Assembly: GCA_964456185.1 (NCBI GenBank)
Contig: CAYVZZ010000046.1
Span: 1-17,287, forward strand
Source: CAYVZZ01 sp964456185
GTDB taxonomy: Bacteria > Pseudomonadota > Gammaproteobacteria > Pseudomonadales > Alcanivoracaceae
Reading direction: 5' to 3'
DNA: 17,287 nucleotides
The notes under the pieces are model-generated. The model was not told where the DNA came from and searched no databases. It was given only the letters and a program-made list of their open reading frames with translations. The position numbers were made by a program, and so were the translations under genes. Positions 9,801 through 16,554 of this stretch are shown piece after piece. The stretch's first letter is position 1. The number at the start of each line of letters is the position of its first letter.

Positions 9801-10663
9801 CCCTTATGCTGGCGCTCCAGCGTCTCGATTTCTTCCACCGCATGCAAAATGGCACCGGCCAAATCGTCATCTTCCTCAGCCAGCGGACGATACTCCACCG
9901 CCACCGGATAACTGCGACCCGACACTTCCACCACTGCCGCGCGCGGCTTGTCTTTACTCGCTCCCTCGTTAAAAAAATCGGCAAAACGCTGCTGGTCGAT
10001 GGTGGCACTGGTGATAATGACTTTAAGATCCGGCCGCTTGGGCAACAGCTGCTTAATTACCCCCAATAAAAAATCGATATTCAGGCTGCGCTCGTGCGCC
10101 TCGTCGATAATCAGCACCTGATAGCGCGACAGCAACCGATCCTGCTGCAACTCGGCCAGCAACATGCCATCGGTCAGCAAGGTAATCAGGTTGTGGTCGG
10201 CGCTCTTGTCATCAAAGCGCACCTTATAGCCCACCTGCTCGCCGATATCGCCGCCCAGCTCCTCGGCAATGCGCCGCCCGACACTGCGCGCCGCAATCCG
10301 CCGCGGCTGGGTATGGCCTATAATGCCCTCACGCCCCAGCCCCAACGACAAACAAATCTTCGGCAGCTGTGTGGTCTTACCCGAGCCCGTCTCACCGGCG
10401 ACCACCACCACTTGATGTTCGCTAATGGCCTGCTGGAGCTTGTCGAGGCTCTGCACCACCGGCAAATCCGCCGGCCATTCCCAGGTTGGCCAATTTGCCA
10501 AACGCCGCTCTTGGCAAGCCTGTGCCTCGGCAAAATCGTGATGAATCGCTTCAAAAACCCGCGCAGACGCCCCCTTGCGCTTGGCACCATTTATGCGACG
10601 GGTAAAACGCTGGCGAAGGAAACGGGGCAGCTCGGATGGGTCAGGATAATTCGGTTTCGTCAT
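6809..10663 (-). CDS. hrpA: ATP-dependent RNA helicase HrpA (DEAH box)
   Basis: HrpA is a DEAH/RHA-type 3'-5' RNA helicase; in E. coli it acts in mRNA processing and in rescue of stalled ribosomes. With the ATG at 10663 the protein has 1284 residues, about the length of E. coli HrpA (1300). Visible motifs are Walker A GETGSGKT at 90-97, DEAH at 187-190, SAT at 219-221 and motif VI QRAGRAGR at 396-403. HA2 and OB-fold regions follow, then the long DUF3418-type C-terminus that sets HrpA apart from HrpB. An in-frame TTG two codons upstream (10669) gives an alternative start, but ATG is preferred. Neither start has a Shine-Dalgarno sequence. The gene lies 33 bases after the nucleotidyltransferase stop and is probably cotranscribed with it. 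Confidence 0.96.
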   Translation of the reverse strand: MTKPNYPDPSELPRFLRQRFTRRINGAKRKGASARVFEAIHHDFAEAQACQERRLANWPTWEWPADLPVVQSLDKLQQAISEHQVVVVAGETGSGKTTQLPKICLSLGLGREGIIGHTQPRRIAARSVGRRIAEELGGDIGEQVGYKVRFDDKSADHNLITLLTDGMLLAELQQDRLLSRYQVLIIDEAHERSLNIDFLLGVIKQLLPKRPDLKVIITSATIDQQRFADFFNEGASKDKPRAAVVEVSGRSYPVAVEYRPLAEEDDDLAGAILHAVEEIETLERQHKGGKRLDILVFLAGQRDIREAHLRLKKAQLFATEVLPLYSRLSPKEQNRVFAPHKGRRIVLATNVAETSLTVPGIGYVIDSGLARISRYSVASKVQRLPIEAVSQASAEQRAGRAGRIMPGVCFRLYDEADFNNRPEFTEPEIQRTNLASVILSMADARLGDIERFPFLDKPEGRLIRDGYKLLFELQAMDKRHRLTKLGRKLARFPLDPRLSRMLFAAQENKVLREALIIVAALGAQDPRERPQDKQQQADQAHQPFNDKRSDFLFFWNLWQWAEEQRAELSRSAYERKLRRTFLNPRRMREWRETHRQLKQLVAEQKWTLNKEPADYASLHQALLSGLATQIMRKDDDGEWLSCRNRKPLVWPGSAVKKAKARWLMAAEQVETSRLFGRTVAEIKPEWVMQAVPQLLKRSYYEPHWSRRHENAMVKERVSLFGLELSTGKRIPCEHYDKALARELMIREGLVERQLKRPISFVDKNHALVDKLRAIEHKMRRRDFLVDEEARADFYEAALPDDICNLVALRVWYKKANAADRKRLLMDEDFLLARERPDEAQQQFPDRLALDDMQLKLQYTFDPTGQRDGVTLVLPQALLGSFPKWRSDWLVPGLLAEKIEALLRALPKRRRRQVVPVPDYTRALLQSLTPDGPLLPALSHELRRMTGLRIEQEDWPLDKLPNHLRMNIRVVDERGKTLQESRDWEALAGLEQDGVAPVSQEKEPASTGEWVFGDIAPNRTENLAGTQVTRYPALVDEGKQVALRLFNDADEAAYQQGWGLARLFVLQRPDIVKRLRKQAGSLAGFQRLQADKSAFSRRALDDTLLLLVRHSLALADADIRNENVWQAHLKQRLGDAMAQLDTGIKHFAGIFDAYGKTRARLKKNFPLQLAHVHKDISTQLNDLFHEQALRDWPWDWWQQMSRYMQALQSRLDKLDKEDRARIVELAECREQYLTRAAKRPFRQQPEALQRYRLMLEELRVGLYAQQLGTQFTVSFKRLNKQWQNC

Positions 10664-10700
10664 AAACAAACATTAAGGCTGCGTGCTGCGCAGCTTTCAT
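10641..10700 (-). other. 19-codon mini-ORF coupled to the nucleotidyltransferase stop and crossing the hrpA start
   Basis: The minus-strand ATG at 10700-10698 overlaps the TGA stop of the nucleotidyltransferase (10699-10697) as ATGA. The frame reads 19 codons and stops at 10641, 23 bases inside hrpA and out of frame with it. It may be chance, a leader that couples hrpA translation to the upstream gene, or the start of a lost partner gene. Its residues do not resemble a HEPN protein. Confidence 0.2.
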
Positions 10701-10984
10701 ACTACTTGCGCCCCATCCATTGCAAGACGCTGAAAAGGGGTGGGTGTTTTACTGCTGACAACAAACAAAAGGTCAACCGGCAACTGCAATGCCGTTTCCA
10801 GCTTCAACTTGAGCCCGGCTTTTTGTTTTAACGTAATGGCATGGTCGGTTTTGATAACAAGGTCGATATCGCCGCCACGGCGTTCGTCGTCGAGCCGGGA
10901 GCCGTACAGCAATACAACTGCATCAGGCAATGCGTGCCGGATGGTTTGCCGTATGGTGTCGCGTTGTTTCTGGTTAAGGCGCAT
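10697..10984 (-). CDS. Stand-alone nucleotidyltransferase domain protein (MNT type)
   Basis: This is a minimal nucleotidyltransferase of 95 residues. The active-site signature is clear: GS at 28-29, nine residues, then D39-I-D41 (G-S-x9-D-x-D), the metal-binding acidic pair of the polymerase-beta fold. A second half with LPVDLLFV follows. The start at 10984 is chosen because a strong AGGGGGAG ribosome-binding site lies at 10987-10994 and the protein then begins at the usual helix. An upstream in-frame ATG at 11056 would add 24 unconserved-looking residues. Proteins of this kind usually pair with a HEPN-domain gene in toxin-antitoxin-like modules, where the nucleotidyltransferase modifies (for example AMPylates) the HEPN toxin. 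No HEPN gene is present on either side; hrpA follows instead. The family is sure, the role is not. Confidence 0.85.
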   Translation of the reverse strand: MRLNQKQRDTIRQTIRHALPDAVVLLYGSRLDDERRGGDIDLVIKTDHAITLKQKAGLKLKLETALQLPVDLLFVVSSKTPTPFQRLAMDGAQVV

Positions 10985-11082
10985 GGCTCCCCCTGTTTGA
11001 CGTTGGGTTAGTATCGCATAGAAATTGATGGTTTGGGTTGTGGATGGAGCTGCCATCTCAGCTGCGGGTCATTTCACTTGTC

Positions 11083-11088
11083 TATAAT
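11083..11088 (+). promoter_or_regulatory. Candidate -10 box for the MFS gene
   Basis: A perfect TATAAT lies at 11083-11088 in the 182-base gap between the divergent nucleotidyltransferase and MFS genes. The stretch about 17 bases upstream does not resemble TTGACA. Transcription would start near 11095, giving a leader of about 70 bases. I see no clear operator palindrome in the gap. Confidence 0.3.
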
Positions 11089-11166
11089 TTACTCACTTTT
11101 GCATCCTTTTTATTTCTTTGCGATAGACTGCGCGCCCTTTGATTCAATCGTGATCTGGACGTTTGC

Positions 11167-12354
11167 ATGTCTGCTACTTTTCCTTCGACTGACGCTTCCT
11201 GGAGTGGCGCTTCCACCGCGGCGATGTTGGCGCTGGCGATGGGCGGCTTTGCGATTGGTACCGGCGAGTTCGCCATTATGGGGTTGCTACCGAATGTGGC
11301 GCGCGATATTGGCGTGACGATTCCCGAGGCGGGCGGTTTGATTAGTGCCTATGCGGTGGGGGTGACGCTGGGCGCGCCTTTGTTGGCGGTGTTGTGTGCG
11401 CGCTGGCCTAAGCGGCGGTTGCTGGTGTGTTTGGCGGGGCTTTACGCATTGACCAACTTGGCCACGGCGGCGATGCCGGGCTATTGGAGCATTGCGGTGT
11501 TGCGCTTCCTGTCGGGCTTCCCCCATGGCACCTACTTTGGTGTAGGCGCGTTGGTGGGGGCCGCTATTGCGCCACCCGGCCAACGCAGCCGGGCGGTAGG
11601 CTACATGATGATGGGGCTGACGGTGGCGATTTTGGCCGGTGCGCCCTTGGCCACTTGGCTGGGACAAGTTACCGATTGGCGCGCGGCTTTCGTGCTGATT
11701 GGGGTTTGTGCGTTGGTTGCGGCCATTTTGGTCGCCATATTGGTGCCGGACTTGCCGGCGAATCAGGCGGCCAGCCCATTGCGTGAGTTGGGCGCACTGG
11801 CCAACAAGCAGGTGTGGCTAACGCTGGGCATTGCCGGCATCGGTTTTGGCGGCATGTTTTGTGTGTTCAGCTATATCAAGCCGACGTTGATACAGGTGAC
11901 CGGCCTGGACGAAGGCTGGATTCCGCTGGCAATGGCGGTATTTGGCTTGGGCGGCGTGTTGGGTAATTTGGTTGGTCCGCGTTTTGCCGACCGGGCACTG
12001 ATGAAAACCATCGGCGCGATTTTGCTGTATGCCATTGGCTTGCTCGCCGCTTTTAGCTGGATGGTGCAATACCTGCCGCTGGCGGTGCTGGGCGTTTTCT
12101 TGCTGGGCGGCATTGGGGCGTTGGCACCGGCGATGCAGGTGCGTTTAATGGATGTGGCCGGTGATGCGCAGACCTTGGCAGCATCGCTGAATCATTCGGC
12201 GTTCAACTTTGCCAATGCGACAGGTGCCTGGATTGGTGCCATGACCATTGCTGCCGGTTTTGGCTGGACGGCATTAGGCCAGGTGGGCGCGTTGATGTCA
12301 TTGGGTGGATTGGTGATTTTTGCGGCGTCAGTTTGGGTTGGAAGGCGTGAATAA
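11167..12354 (+). CDS. MFS transporter, DHA1/AraJ-like efflux family
   Basis: This is a major facilitator protein of 395 residues with about 12 hydrophobic segments. The first starts near residue 18 (LALAMGGFAIGTGEFAIMGL), a start seen in the AraJ/YdhP/NepI group of drug:H+ antiporter-like exporters. The loop 2-3 basic motif RWPKRR lies at 79-84. The segment RFLSGFPHGTYFGVGALVGA in TM4-5 is typical of the group. Such proteins export small molecules (sugars, nucleosides, drugs) by proton exchange across the inner membrane; the substrate cannot be told from sequence. The ATG at 11167 is preceded by a weak GGA 7 bases upstream. It stands alone, without the divergent LysR- or TetR-type regulator common for such exporters, and its stop lies 25 bases from the tail of the facing methyltransferase gene. 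Confidence 0.92.
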   Translation: MSATFPSTDASWSGASTAAMLALAMGGFAIGTGEFAIMGLLPNVARDIGVTIPEAGGLISAYAVGVTLGAPLLAVLCARWPKRRLLVCLAGLYALTNLATAAMPGYWSIAVLRFLSGFPHGTYFGVGALVGAAIAPPGQRSRAVGYMMMGLTVAILAGAPLATWLGQVTDWRAAFVLIGVCALVAAILVAILVPDLPANQAASPLRELGALANKQVWLTLGIAGIGFGGMFCVFSYIKPTLIQVTGLDEGWIPLAMAVFGLGGVLGNLVGPRFADRALMKTIGAILLYAIGLLAAFSWMVQYLPLAVLGVFLLGGIGALAPAMQVRLMDVAGDAQTLAASLNHSAFNFANATGAWIGAMTIAAGFGWTALGQVGALMSLGGLVIFAASVWVGRRE

Positions 12355-12379
12355 CGAGTCATGCCGATTGATTCCCGCC

Positions 12380-13270
12380 CTACCGAATAACCCGCTTCAG
12401 GTGCTCACCCGTGGTGCCACAGCAACCACCGAGTATTTTGATGCCATGCTGGTGCAGCTGCCGCATTTGTTCGGCCCAGTCATTGATATCGTCGGCTTGC
12501 AGTTCCTCGGCTCCTTCCAGATCACAGTGATCAAGGGCGGACGCATTGGCTTGGTAACCGATTAGTCGCTTGAAAAGCGACTTGGGCTGTTGCTCGACAC
12601 ATAAAAAGGAAGGGTGGGCACAGTTCACCGAGTAGCCCAGTGGCGGGCGAGCGGTTTCGGCGTCAATTCGTTGGATTGCATCTGACAGGCTGGTACCGTC
12701 AAGGATTTGTCCTTTGCGGTTGATAACGAAGCTGAGAATGTAGGGTTTATCCGTGGCGGCCATAGCACGGGCGATGCCTAGTGCCTCGGAAACAGCAGGC
12801 AGGGTTTCAGCTTGTAAAAAGTCAACGGAGGTATTTCCCAACTTATTGATTTGCCAAGCATGAAAGGCTTCGGCTTCTTTGGCGCTGGGCGCTTCTTCCG
12901 GCAGATAACAGTCATTTTTAGGGCCTGTCATGCCGCCGACAAAGGTGTTCTCGCTGATGGGAAGCCGTTGCATCCAGGCAACGGCATCTTCGTTAATACA
13001 ACTGGGCTGACGGCTTTGTCTAACTCTATCTTGGTTTGCACGCCAAGTTGGTGTACAGAGCAGTAATGGCAGATTGGCGTTGGTCGCTACTTGAATATAG
13101 TCGTTATAAAACAACGCCATTTGCGCACTGGCCGCTTGGTTATAAATCAATGGTGCATTCACCAAAGCGGCATCTAATAAGCCGGCATCACAACGCCTTA
13201 ATCGCTCAACAATAGCGGCTTCATAAAGCAATAGGCCATGTTGTGCGATTATGGAATGAATGTCTGCCAT
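12380..13270 (-). CDS. Homocysteine S-methyltransferase family protein
   Basis: The protein has 296 residues from the ATG at 13270, which has AGG nine bases upstream. An in-frame ATG at 13288 would add six residues and has no visible ribosome-binding site. The fold is the zinc-dependent homocysteine methyltransferase barrel. All three cysteine zinc ligands are present: C217 in NCAHP, and C283-C284 in GGCCGTT near the C-terminus. The family moves a methyl group from S-methylmethionine, betaine or a related donor to homocysteine to make methionine. The N-terminal motif usually LLDGAMGTEL reads LLLYEAAIVERL here, so the usual Asp is replaced by Glu17 (or displaced) and the small GAMG turn is changed. 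The donor, and even use of homocysteine, should therefore be left open. It lies alone, tail to tail with the MFS gene. Confidence 0.87.
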   Translation of the reverse strand: MADIHSIIAQHGLLLYEAAIVERLRRCDAGLLDAALVNAPLIYNQAASAQMALFYNDYIQVATNANLPLLLCTPTWRANQDRVRQSRQPSCINEDAVAWMQRLPISENTFVGGMTGPKNDCYLPEEAPSAKEAEAFHAWQINKLGNTSVDFLQAETLPAVSEALGIARAMAATDKPYILSFVINRKGQILDGTSLSDAIQRIDAETARPPLGYSVNCAHPSFLCVEQQPKSLFKRLIGYQANASALDHCDLEGAEELQADDINDWAEQMRQLHQHGIKILGGCCGTTGEHLKRVIR

Positions 13271-13316
13271 TTTCCGTTGCCTATTCATGCAAAAGCATCG
13301 CCATTTTGTGCCTCTG

Positions 13317-13322
13317 ATAATA
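13317..13322 (-). promoter_or_regulatory. Candidate -10 box for the methyltransferase gene
   Basis: On the minus strand TATTAT lies at 13322-13317, about 47 bases before the chosen ATG. The upstream TGACGC at 13346-13341 is a poor -35 at 18 bases spacing. Weak evidence. Confidence 0.22.
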
Positions 13323-13359
13323 AGAAAGCGTGGTCGCCTAGCGTCACCTTTCCCTCCGA

Positions 13360-13387
13360 TTGTGTCATTGTTGATTACTTGTAAAAT
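13360..13387 (+). promoter_or_regulatory. Candidate promoter for the zinc-ribbon gene
   Basis: TTGTGT at 13360-13365 and TAAAAT at 13382-13387 are 16 bases apart. The region is richer in A/T than the surrounding genes, as expected between divergent genes. Transcription would start near 13394. Confidence 0.3.
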
Positions 13388-13468
13388 GCGTGATGAAATT
13401 CATTGTTTTTTTCAAATAGTCACGGACGACTACAAGAAAAATAAACCGTATTTATGTTGGATTACGTT

Positions 13469-13681
13469 ATGACTACGTCGGCTCATCAACATTCCTGTCC
13501 ACACTGCGGCGGTTATGGCTTTGTTTTAATGCACCGCAATTGGTGGCAAAAGGCGCTAAATCAACCCAACCATTGCAAGTGCATGGATTGCGACACAATG
13601 TTTCGTGCTCACATCACTAACCCAGTTTTAGGTCGCACGCTTCACACTACAGCATCCAATGCGACAACGCCTACTGCCTAA
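13469..13681 (+). CDS. Small zinc-ribbon protein of unknown function
   Basis: The product has 70 residues from the ATG at 13469, which has GGA seven bases upstream. An ATG at 13454, five codons earlier, has no ribosome-binding site. Two CxxC knuckles are visible: C10-P-H-C13 followed by GG, and C38-M-D-C41, with an extra Cys at 36. Between them lies an aromatic/basic stretch, HRNWWQKAL. This pattern (CPHCG, RxxWW, CxxCxxxF) is found in small gammaproteobacterial zinc-ribbon proteins of unknown role. The tail after residue 50 is Thr/Ala-rich and probably disordered. The gene stops six bases before the tail of the M61 gene. The spaced cysteines and a free-standing promoter-like region support a real gene. 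Confidence 0.62.
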   Translation: MTTSAHQHSCPHCGGYGFVLMHRNWWQKALNQPNHCKCMDCDTMFRAHITNPVLGRTLHTTASNATTPTA

Positions 13682-13687
13682 AGCGGC

Positions 13688-15487
13688 TTATTGACTACTG
13701 AGCAACCACGCTTTCCCCGCATCTGTAAGACCGTCTTTGGCAATCTCCAACCACGCAAATTCGTTTGCACTGGGCTGTAGCACCACGTCGTATTGCATAA
13801 GCTCATCATCACGAAAGGCGTGTAAACGCACTTTATCGCCTGGCGAAAAGCTGGCGAGGGTGTCATCCAGGTTGTCGTTGGTGACTTTAAGGTAGTCAAT
13901 GGCAATCAGAATATCACCGGGTGCCAAACCGGCCTGCATGGCAATACCCTGTTCGTATAACACGCGCAACTTAACGCCTTGGCTGTGTTTGGCGGTCATA
14001 GCGCCTAGGTGCAAGGTGCTTTCGCCCGGCTTGCCGCCTTTGTCGGCGTGGCCATTAGCCCCACGCCAATGAAGCTGTACGCCCAACGGGGCGAGCAACT
14101 CAGTTAAGCCGATATCATCCGTGCTGTAGAGTGCTTTTTGGAAGAATTCTTCTAGCGATTGACCGGCCACTTCTTCGGCCAAGGGCTGGATGCCTTTTTC
14201 GGGCACGCCTTGTTGCCGCCCTGCTGTTCCGTCACGGCCATAGCGTTGCCACAAGAGGCGCATGACATCGTCCAGGCTTTTCTGTCCTTGGGTGATTTTC
14301 CGCAAGGTTAAGTCCAGTGCCAGCGCCACCAGCGCGCCTTTGACGTAGTAGCTGATGATGGCATTGGGCGCATTGCTGTCTTGTTTGTAAAAGCGCGTCC
14401 AGGCATCGAAGCTGGATTCGGTAACAGTCTGCCGGTGACGCCCATGGCTGCGTGCCACGCGGGTAATGTCTTGCCCCAGCAGTTCCAAGTAGCTTTCGGC
14501 GCTGATGACGCCGGCGCGTACCAGCCCCAGATTATCGTAATAACTGGTGATGCCTTCGAAGGCCCACAAGAGTTCGGTGTAGTTTTCTTTTGTGAGGTCG
14601 TAAGGCGTAAAAGCGGCCGGTTTGATGCGTTTGACGTTCCAGCTGTGGAAATATTCATGACTGAATAATCCCATTAAAGTGCGATAACCGTCGCGCACCT
14701 TGTCGGCGGCTTCATTGTGGCGCGGCAGTGTTTTGCGTGGGCATGCCAGAGTGCTGGAGTTGCGGTGCTCCAGGCCGCCGTAGGCGCTACCACTGACATG
14801 AGTAAGAAACAAGTATTGCTGCATGGGCAGCTCGCCGAAGAGCGCGGCTTGGGTGGCGCAGATTTTTTGTACATCGCGGGTGAGGCGTGCGGTGTCAGCA
14901 CGCTGCCTGCCATTCAACACGATGGAATGTGGCACACCGTCGACATCAAACTGCACGGTTTCCAGCTTGCCCATCAAAACCGGGTGGTCGATGAGGCTGT
15001 CGTAATCGTCGGCAGCAAATGTGCCGAAGCCGCGTGCATCGGTGTTAACAGGATTGAGGCCGGTGGCTAATGTCCAGCTGTCGTAGGCGCTGTCGGCGGG
15101 CGGCTGCACATCAAGCTGGCAGACCTCTTCACGCCCCAAGGCACGCAAGAAAACGCTGGCCCCATCAAAGAAGCCATAGCGATTGTCCAAAAAGGCGGCA
15201 CGCACCGAGGTATCGTGGGCGTGGACTTCGATGGTGACGCTTACACTGGCCGTTTGCGCCGGTGCGGCGGTTTGCCAGGTGTGCTTGTCGAGCTTGGTTA
15301 TAGCCAGTGCCTCGCCACCGGCTTCTGCTTTGATATGTACGATATGACGGGCAAAGTCACGAATCATGTAGCTGCCGGGCACCCAGGCCGGTAGTTGCCA
15401 TTGTTGTGTCCCGCTGACGTTTTCCAGGGTGGCGGTAATGGCAAAAATATGGCGTTCCGGACTCAACGGGAAAACACGATACTGCAT
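13688..15487 (-). CDS. M61 family metallopeptidase (glycyl aminopeptidase type) with PDZ domain
   Basis: The protein has 599 residues, the usual length for bacterial M61 peptidases. An N-terminal beta domain (about 1-170) precedes the catalytic domain. GGLEH near residue 245 and the zinc motif HEYFH at 277-281 (ligands H277 and H281, catalytic E278), followed by SWNVKRIKP, are typical of the family. The third zinc ligand is E311 in FEGIT. A PDZ domain follows at about 475-560 (AGLAPGDILIAID). No signal peptide is visible, so a cytoplasmic location is likely. M61 members such as the Sphingomonas glycyl aminopeptidase remove N-terminal Gly or Ala from peptides; the natural substrate here is unknown. 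The start has a strong GAGGAG ribosome-binding site at 15496-15501, eight bases upstream. It is a single gene, divergent from the hydrolase. Confidence 0.94.
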   Translation of the reverse strand: MQYRVFPLSPERHIFAITATLENVSGTQQWQLPAWVPGSYMIRDFARHIVHIKAEAGGEALAITKLDKHTWQTAAPAQTASVSVTIEVHAHDTSVRAAFLDNRYGFFDGASVFLRALGREEVCQLDVQPPADSAYDSWTLATGLNPVNTDARGFGTFAADDYDSLIDHPVLMGKLETVQFDVDGVPHSIVLNGRQRADTARLTRDVQKICATQAALFGELPMQQYLFLTHVSGSAYGGLEHRNSSTLACPRKTLPRHNEAADKVRDGYRTLMGLFSHEYFHSWNVKRIKPAAFTPYDLTKENYTELLWAFEGITSYYDNLGLVRAGVISAESYLELLGQDITRVARSHGRHRQTVTESSFDAWTRFYKQDSNAPNAIISYYVKGALVALALDLTLRKITQGQKSLDDVMRLLWQRYGRDGTAGRQQGVPEKGIQPLAEEVAGQSLEEFFQKALYSTDDIGLTELLAPLGVQLHWRGANGHADKGGKPGESTLHLGAMTAKHSQGVKLRVLYEQGIAMQAGLAPGDILIAIDYLKVTNDNLDDTLASFSPGDKVRLHAFRDDELMQYDVVLQPSANEFAWLEIAKDGLTDAGKAWLLSSQ

Positions 15488-15565
15488 TCAGGCAACTCCT
15501 CAACAAACACAACAAATCGAACGGGGCACACCTTGTGACATTTGGGTAACATCCCCTGCCAACTA

Positions 15566-15595
15566 CTGGCACCAAGCTAGATAGCCTAACATAAT
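15566..15595 (+). promoter_or_regulatory. Candidate promoter for the alpha/beta hydrolase gene
   Basis: CTGGCA at 15566-15571 (4 of 6 matches to TTGACA) and CATAAT at 15590-15595 (5 of 6) are 18 bases apart. Transcription would start near 15602, about 30 bases before the hydrolase ATG. Confidence 0.4.
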
Positions 15596-15618
15596 ACCTC
15601 TTTAGACTAATGCGGCAA
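15591..15618 (-). promoter_or_regulatory. Candidate promoter for the M61 gene, sharing its -10 with the hydrolase promoter
   Basis: Read on the minus strand, TTGCCG at 15618-15613 (4 of 6) and TATTAT at 15596-15591 (5 of 6) are 16 bases apart. The -10 lies on the same base pairs as the plus-strand CATAAT. The leader to the M61 start would be about 100 bases. Confidence 0.35.
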
Positions 15619-15630
15619 TGAGCGGCCTTC

Positions 15631-16554
15631 ATGGAATACTTAACAGCAGCAGACGGACAGGCCATTGCTTGTCACATCTGGGAAAGCAATCAATCACCCG
15701 TAGGTGTGGTGCATTGGTTGCATGGCATGGCAGAGCATGGCGCACGTCACCAGCACTTGGCGGCTGCCCTCAACCAACAGGGGTGGCACTTGGTGTGCCA
15801 TGACCATCGCGGTCACGGCAAAAGCGTCAATTCCGACGCCCCACCTGGCCACTTTGCCGACGACAACGGCTGGCAAAAGGTGCAGCAGGATGTGGCGCTG
15901 ATACAAGGCATGATTCGCGAGCGTTATGCGGGCTTACCAGTTGTGCTGGGCGGCCACAGTATGGGCAGTTTTATTGCCCGCGATTACGCCGAGCACATTA
16001 ATGCTTCGGGTCACCCACCTATCGCGGGGCTTATCCTCTGCGGCAGTGATTTTCATTCACAAGGCTATTACCGGCTGATGCGTTCGCTGTTGCTGTTTAA
16101 TGCCTTTTTCCACCCCAAAAGAGCCGCCAGCAAGTTGGTCGAGGACTTAACATTTGGTGCCTGGAATCGTACGTTTAAGCCCAATCGCACGGATTATGAT
16201 TGGCTGAATAGCGTGGCGGCCGGTGTGGACGAGTACATAGCCGACCCGCTTTGCGGACAGGAAAGCAGCGTGCAGCTTTGGAAAGACTTAACACAAGCGC
16301 TGCTGAGGATGGATACCCCGGCAGGGCTGGCTTCGCTTCCCGAGGCGCTGCCACTGCTATTAGTGGGTGGCGACCAAGATCCGATGAGCCAACAAGGCAA
16401 GGGCATGCGCGCGTTAAAAGCGGCTTTGGAAAAGCACAGCAGTGTGCAAATCACCGCCAAACAATTTCAAGGCCGCCACGAAATATTGCACGACCAGTGC
16501 CGCGATGAGGTGGAGGCCTGTATAGTGGGATGGCTTAAGCGCGTGGTAGCGTAA
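15631..16554 (+). CDS. Alpha/beta hydrolase, monoacylglycerol lipase / lysophospholipase type
   Basis: This serine hydrolase of 307 residues has the Hydrolase_4 (monoacylglycerol lipase-like) pattern. The oxyanion-side motif HWLHGMAEH lies at about 28-36 and the DHRGHGKS motif near 67-74. The nucleophile elbow GGHSMGS places Ser110. D250 in GGDQDPMS and H283 in GRHEILHD complete the catalytic triad. The cap domain lies between about 140 and 225. The family hydrolyses lysophospholipids, monoacylglycerols or other esters; the substrate is not visible. No signal peptide or membrane segment is seen, so it is probably cytoplasmic. The ATG at 15631 has only a weak GAGCGG upstream. Its last 20 bases overlap the 3' end of dcd on the other strand. 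Confidence 0.92.
   Translation: MEYLTAADGQAIACHIWESNQSPVGVVHWLHGMAEHGARHQHLAAALNQQGWHLVCHDHRGHGKSVNSDAPPGHFADDNGWQKVQQDVALIQGMIRERYAGLPVVLGGHSMGSFIARDYAEHINASGHPPIAGLILCGSDFHSQGYYRLMRSLLLFNAFFHPKRAASKLVEDLTFGAWNRTFKPNRTDYDWLNSVAAGVDEYIADPLCGQESSVQLWKDLTQALLRMDTPAGLASLPEALPLLLVGGDQDPMSQQGKGMRALKAALEKHSSVQITAKQFQGRHEILHDQCRDEVEACIVGWLKRVVA

Noticed and set aside
8777..10069. 430-codon open frame antisense to the hrpA helicase core
   Set aside because: Same reasoning: it lies opposite the conserved DEAH motifs, has no recognisable domain and an unnatural composition.
10094..10831. 245-codon plus-strand open frame across the hrpA start and nucleotidyltransferase end
   Set aside because: It overlaps two well-supported genes on the other strand and its translation has no family features.
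10985..11056. Longer N-terminus for the nucleotidyltransferase from the ATG at 11056
   Set aside because: The ATG at 10984 has a strong AGGGGGAG site and matches the usual start of the domain; the extra 24 residues look like untranslated leader.
15618..15630. Alternative upstream ATG at 15618 for the hydrolase
   Set aside because: It is out of frame with the hydrolase, and its reading frame gives a short product without the GGHSMGS motif.
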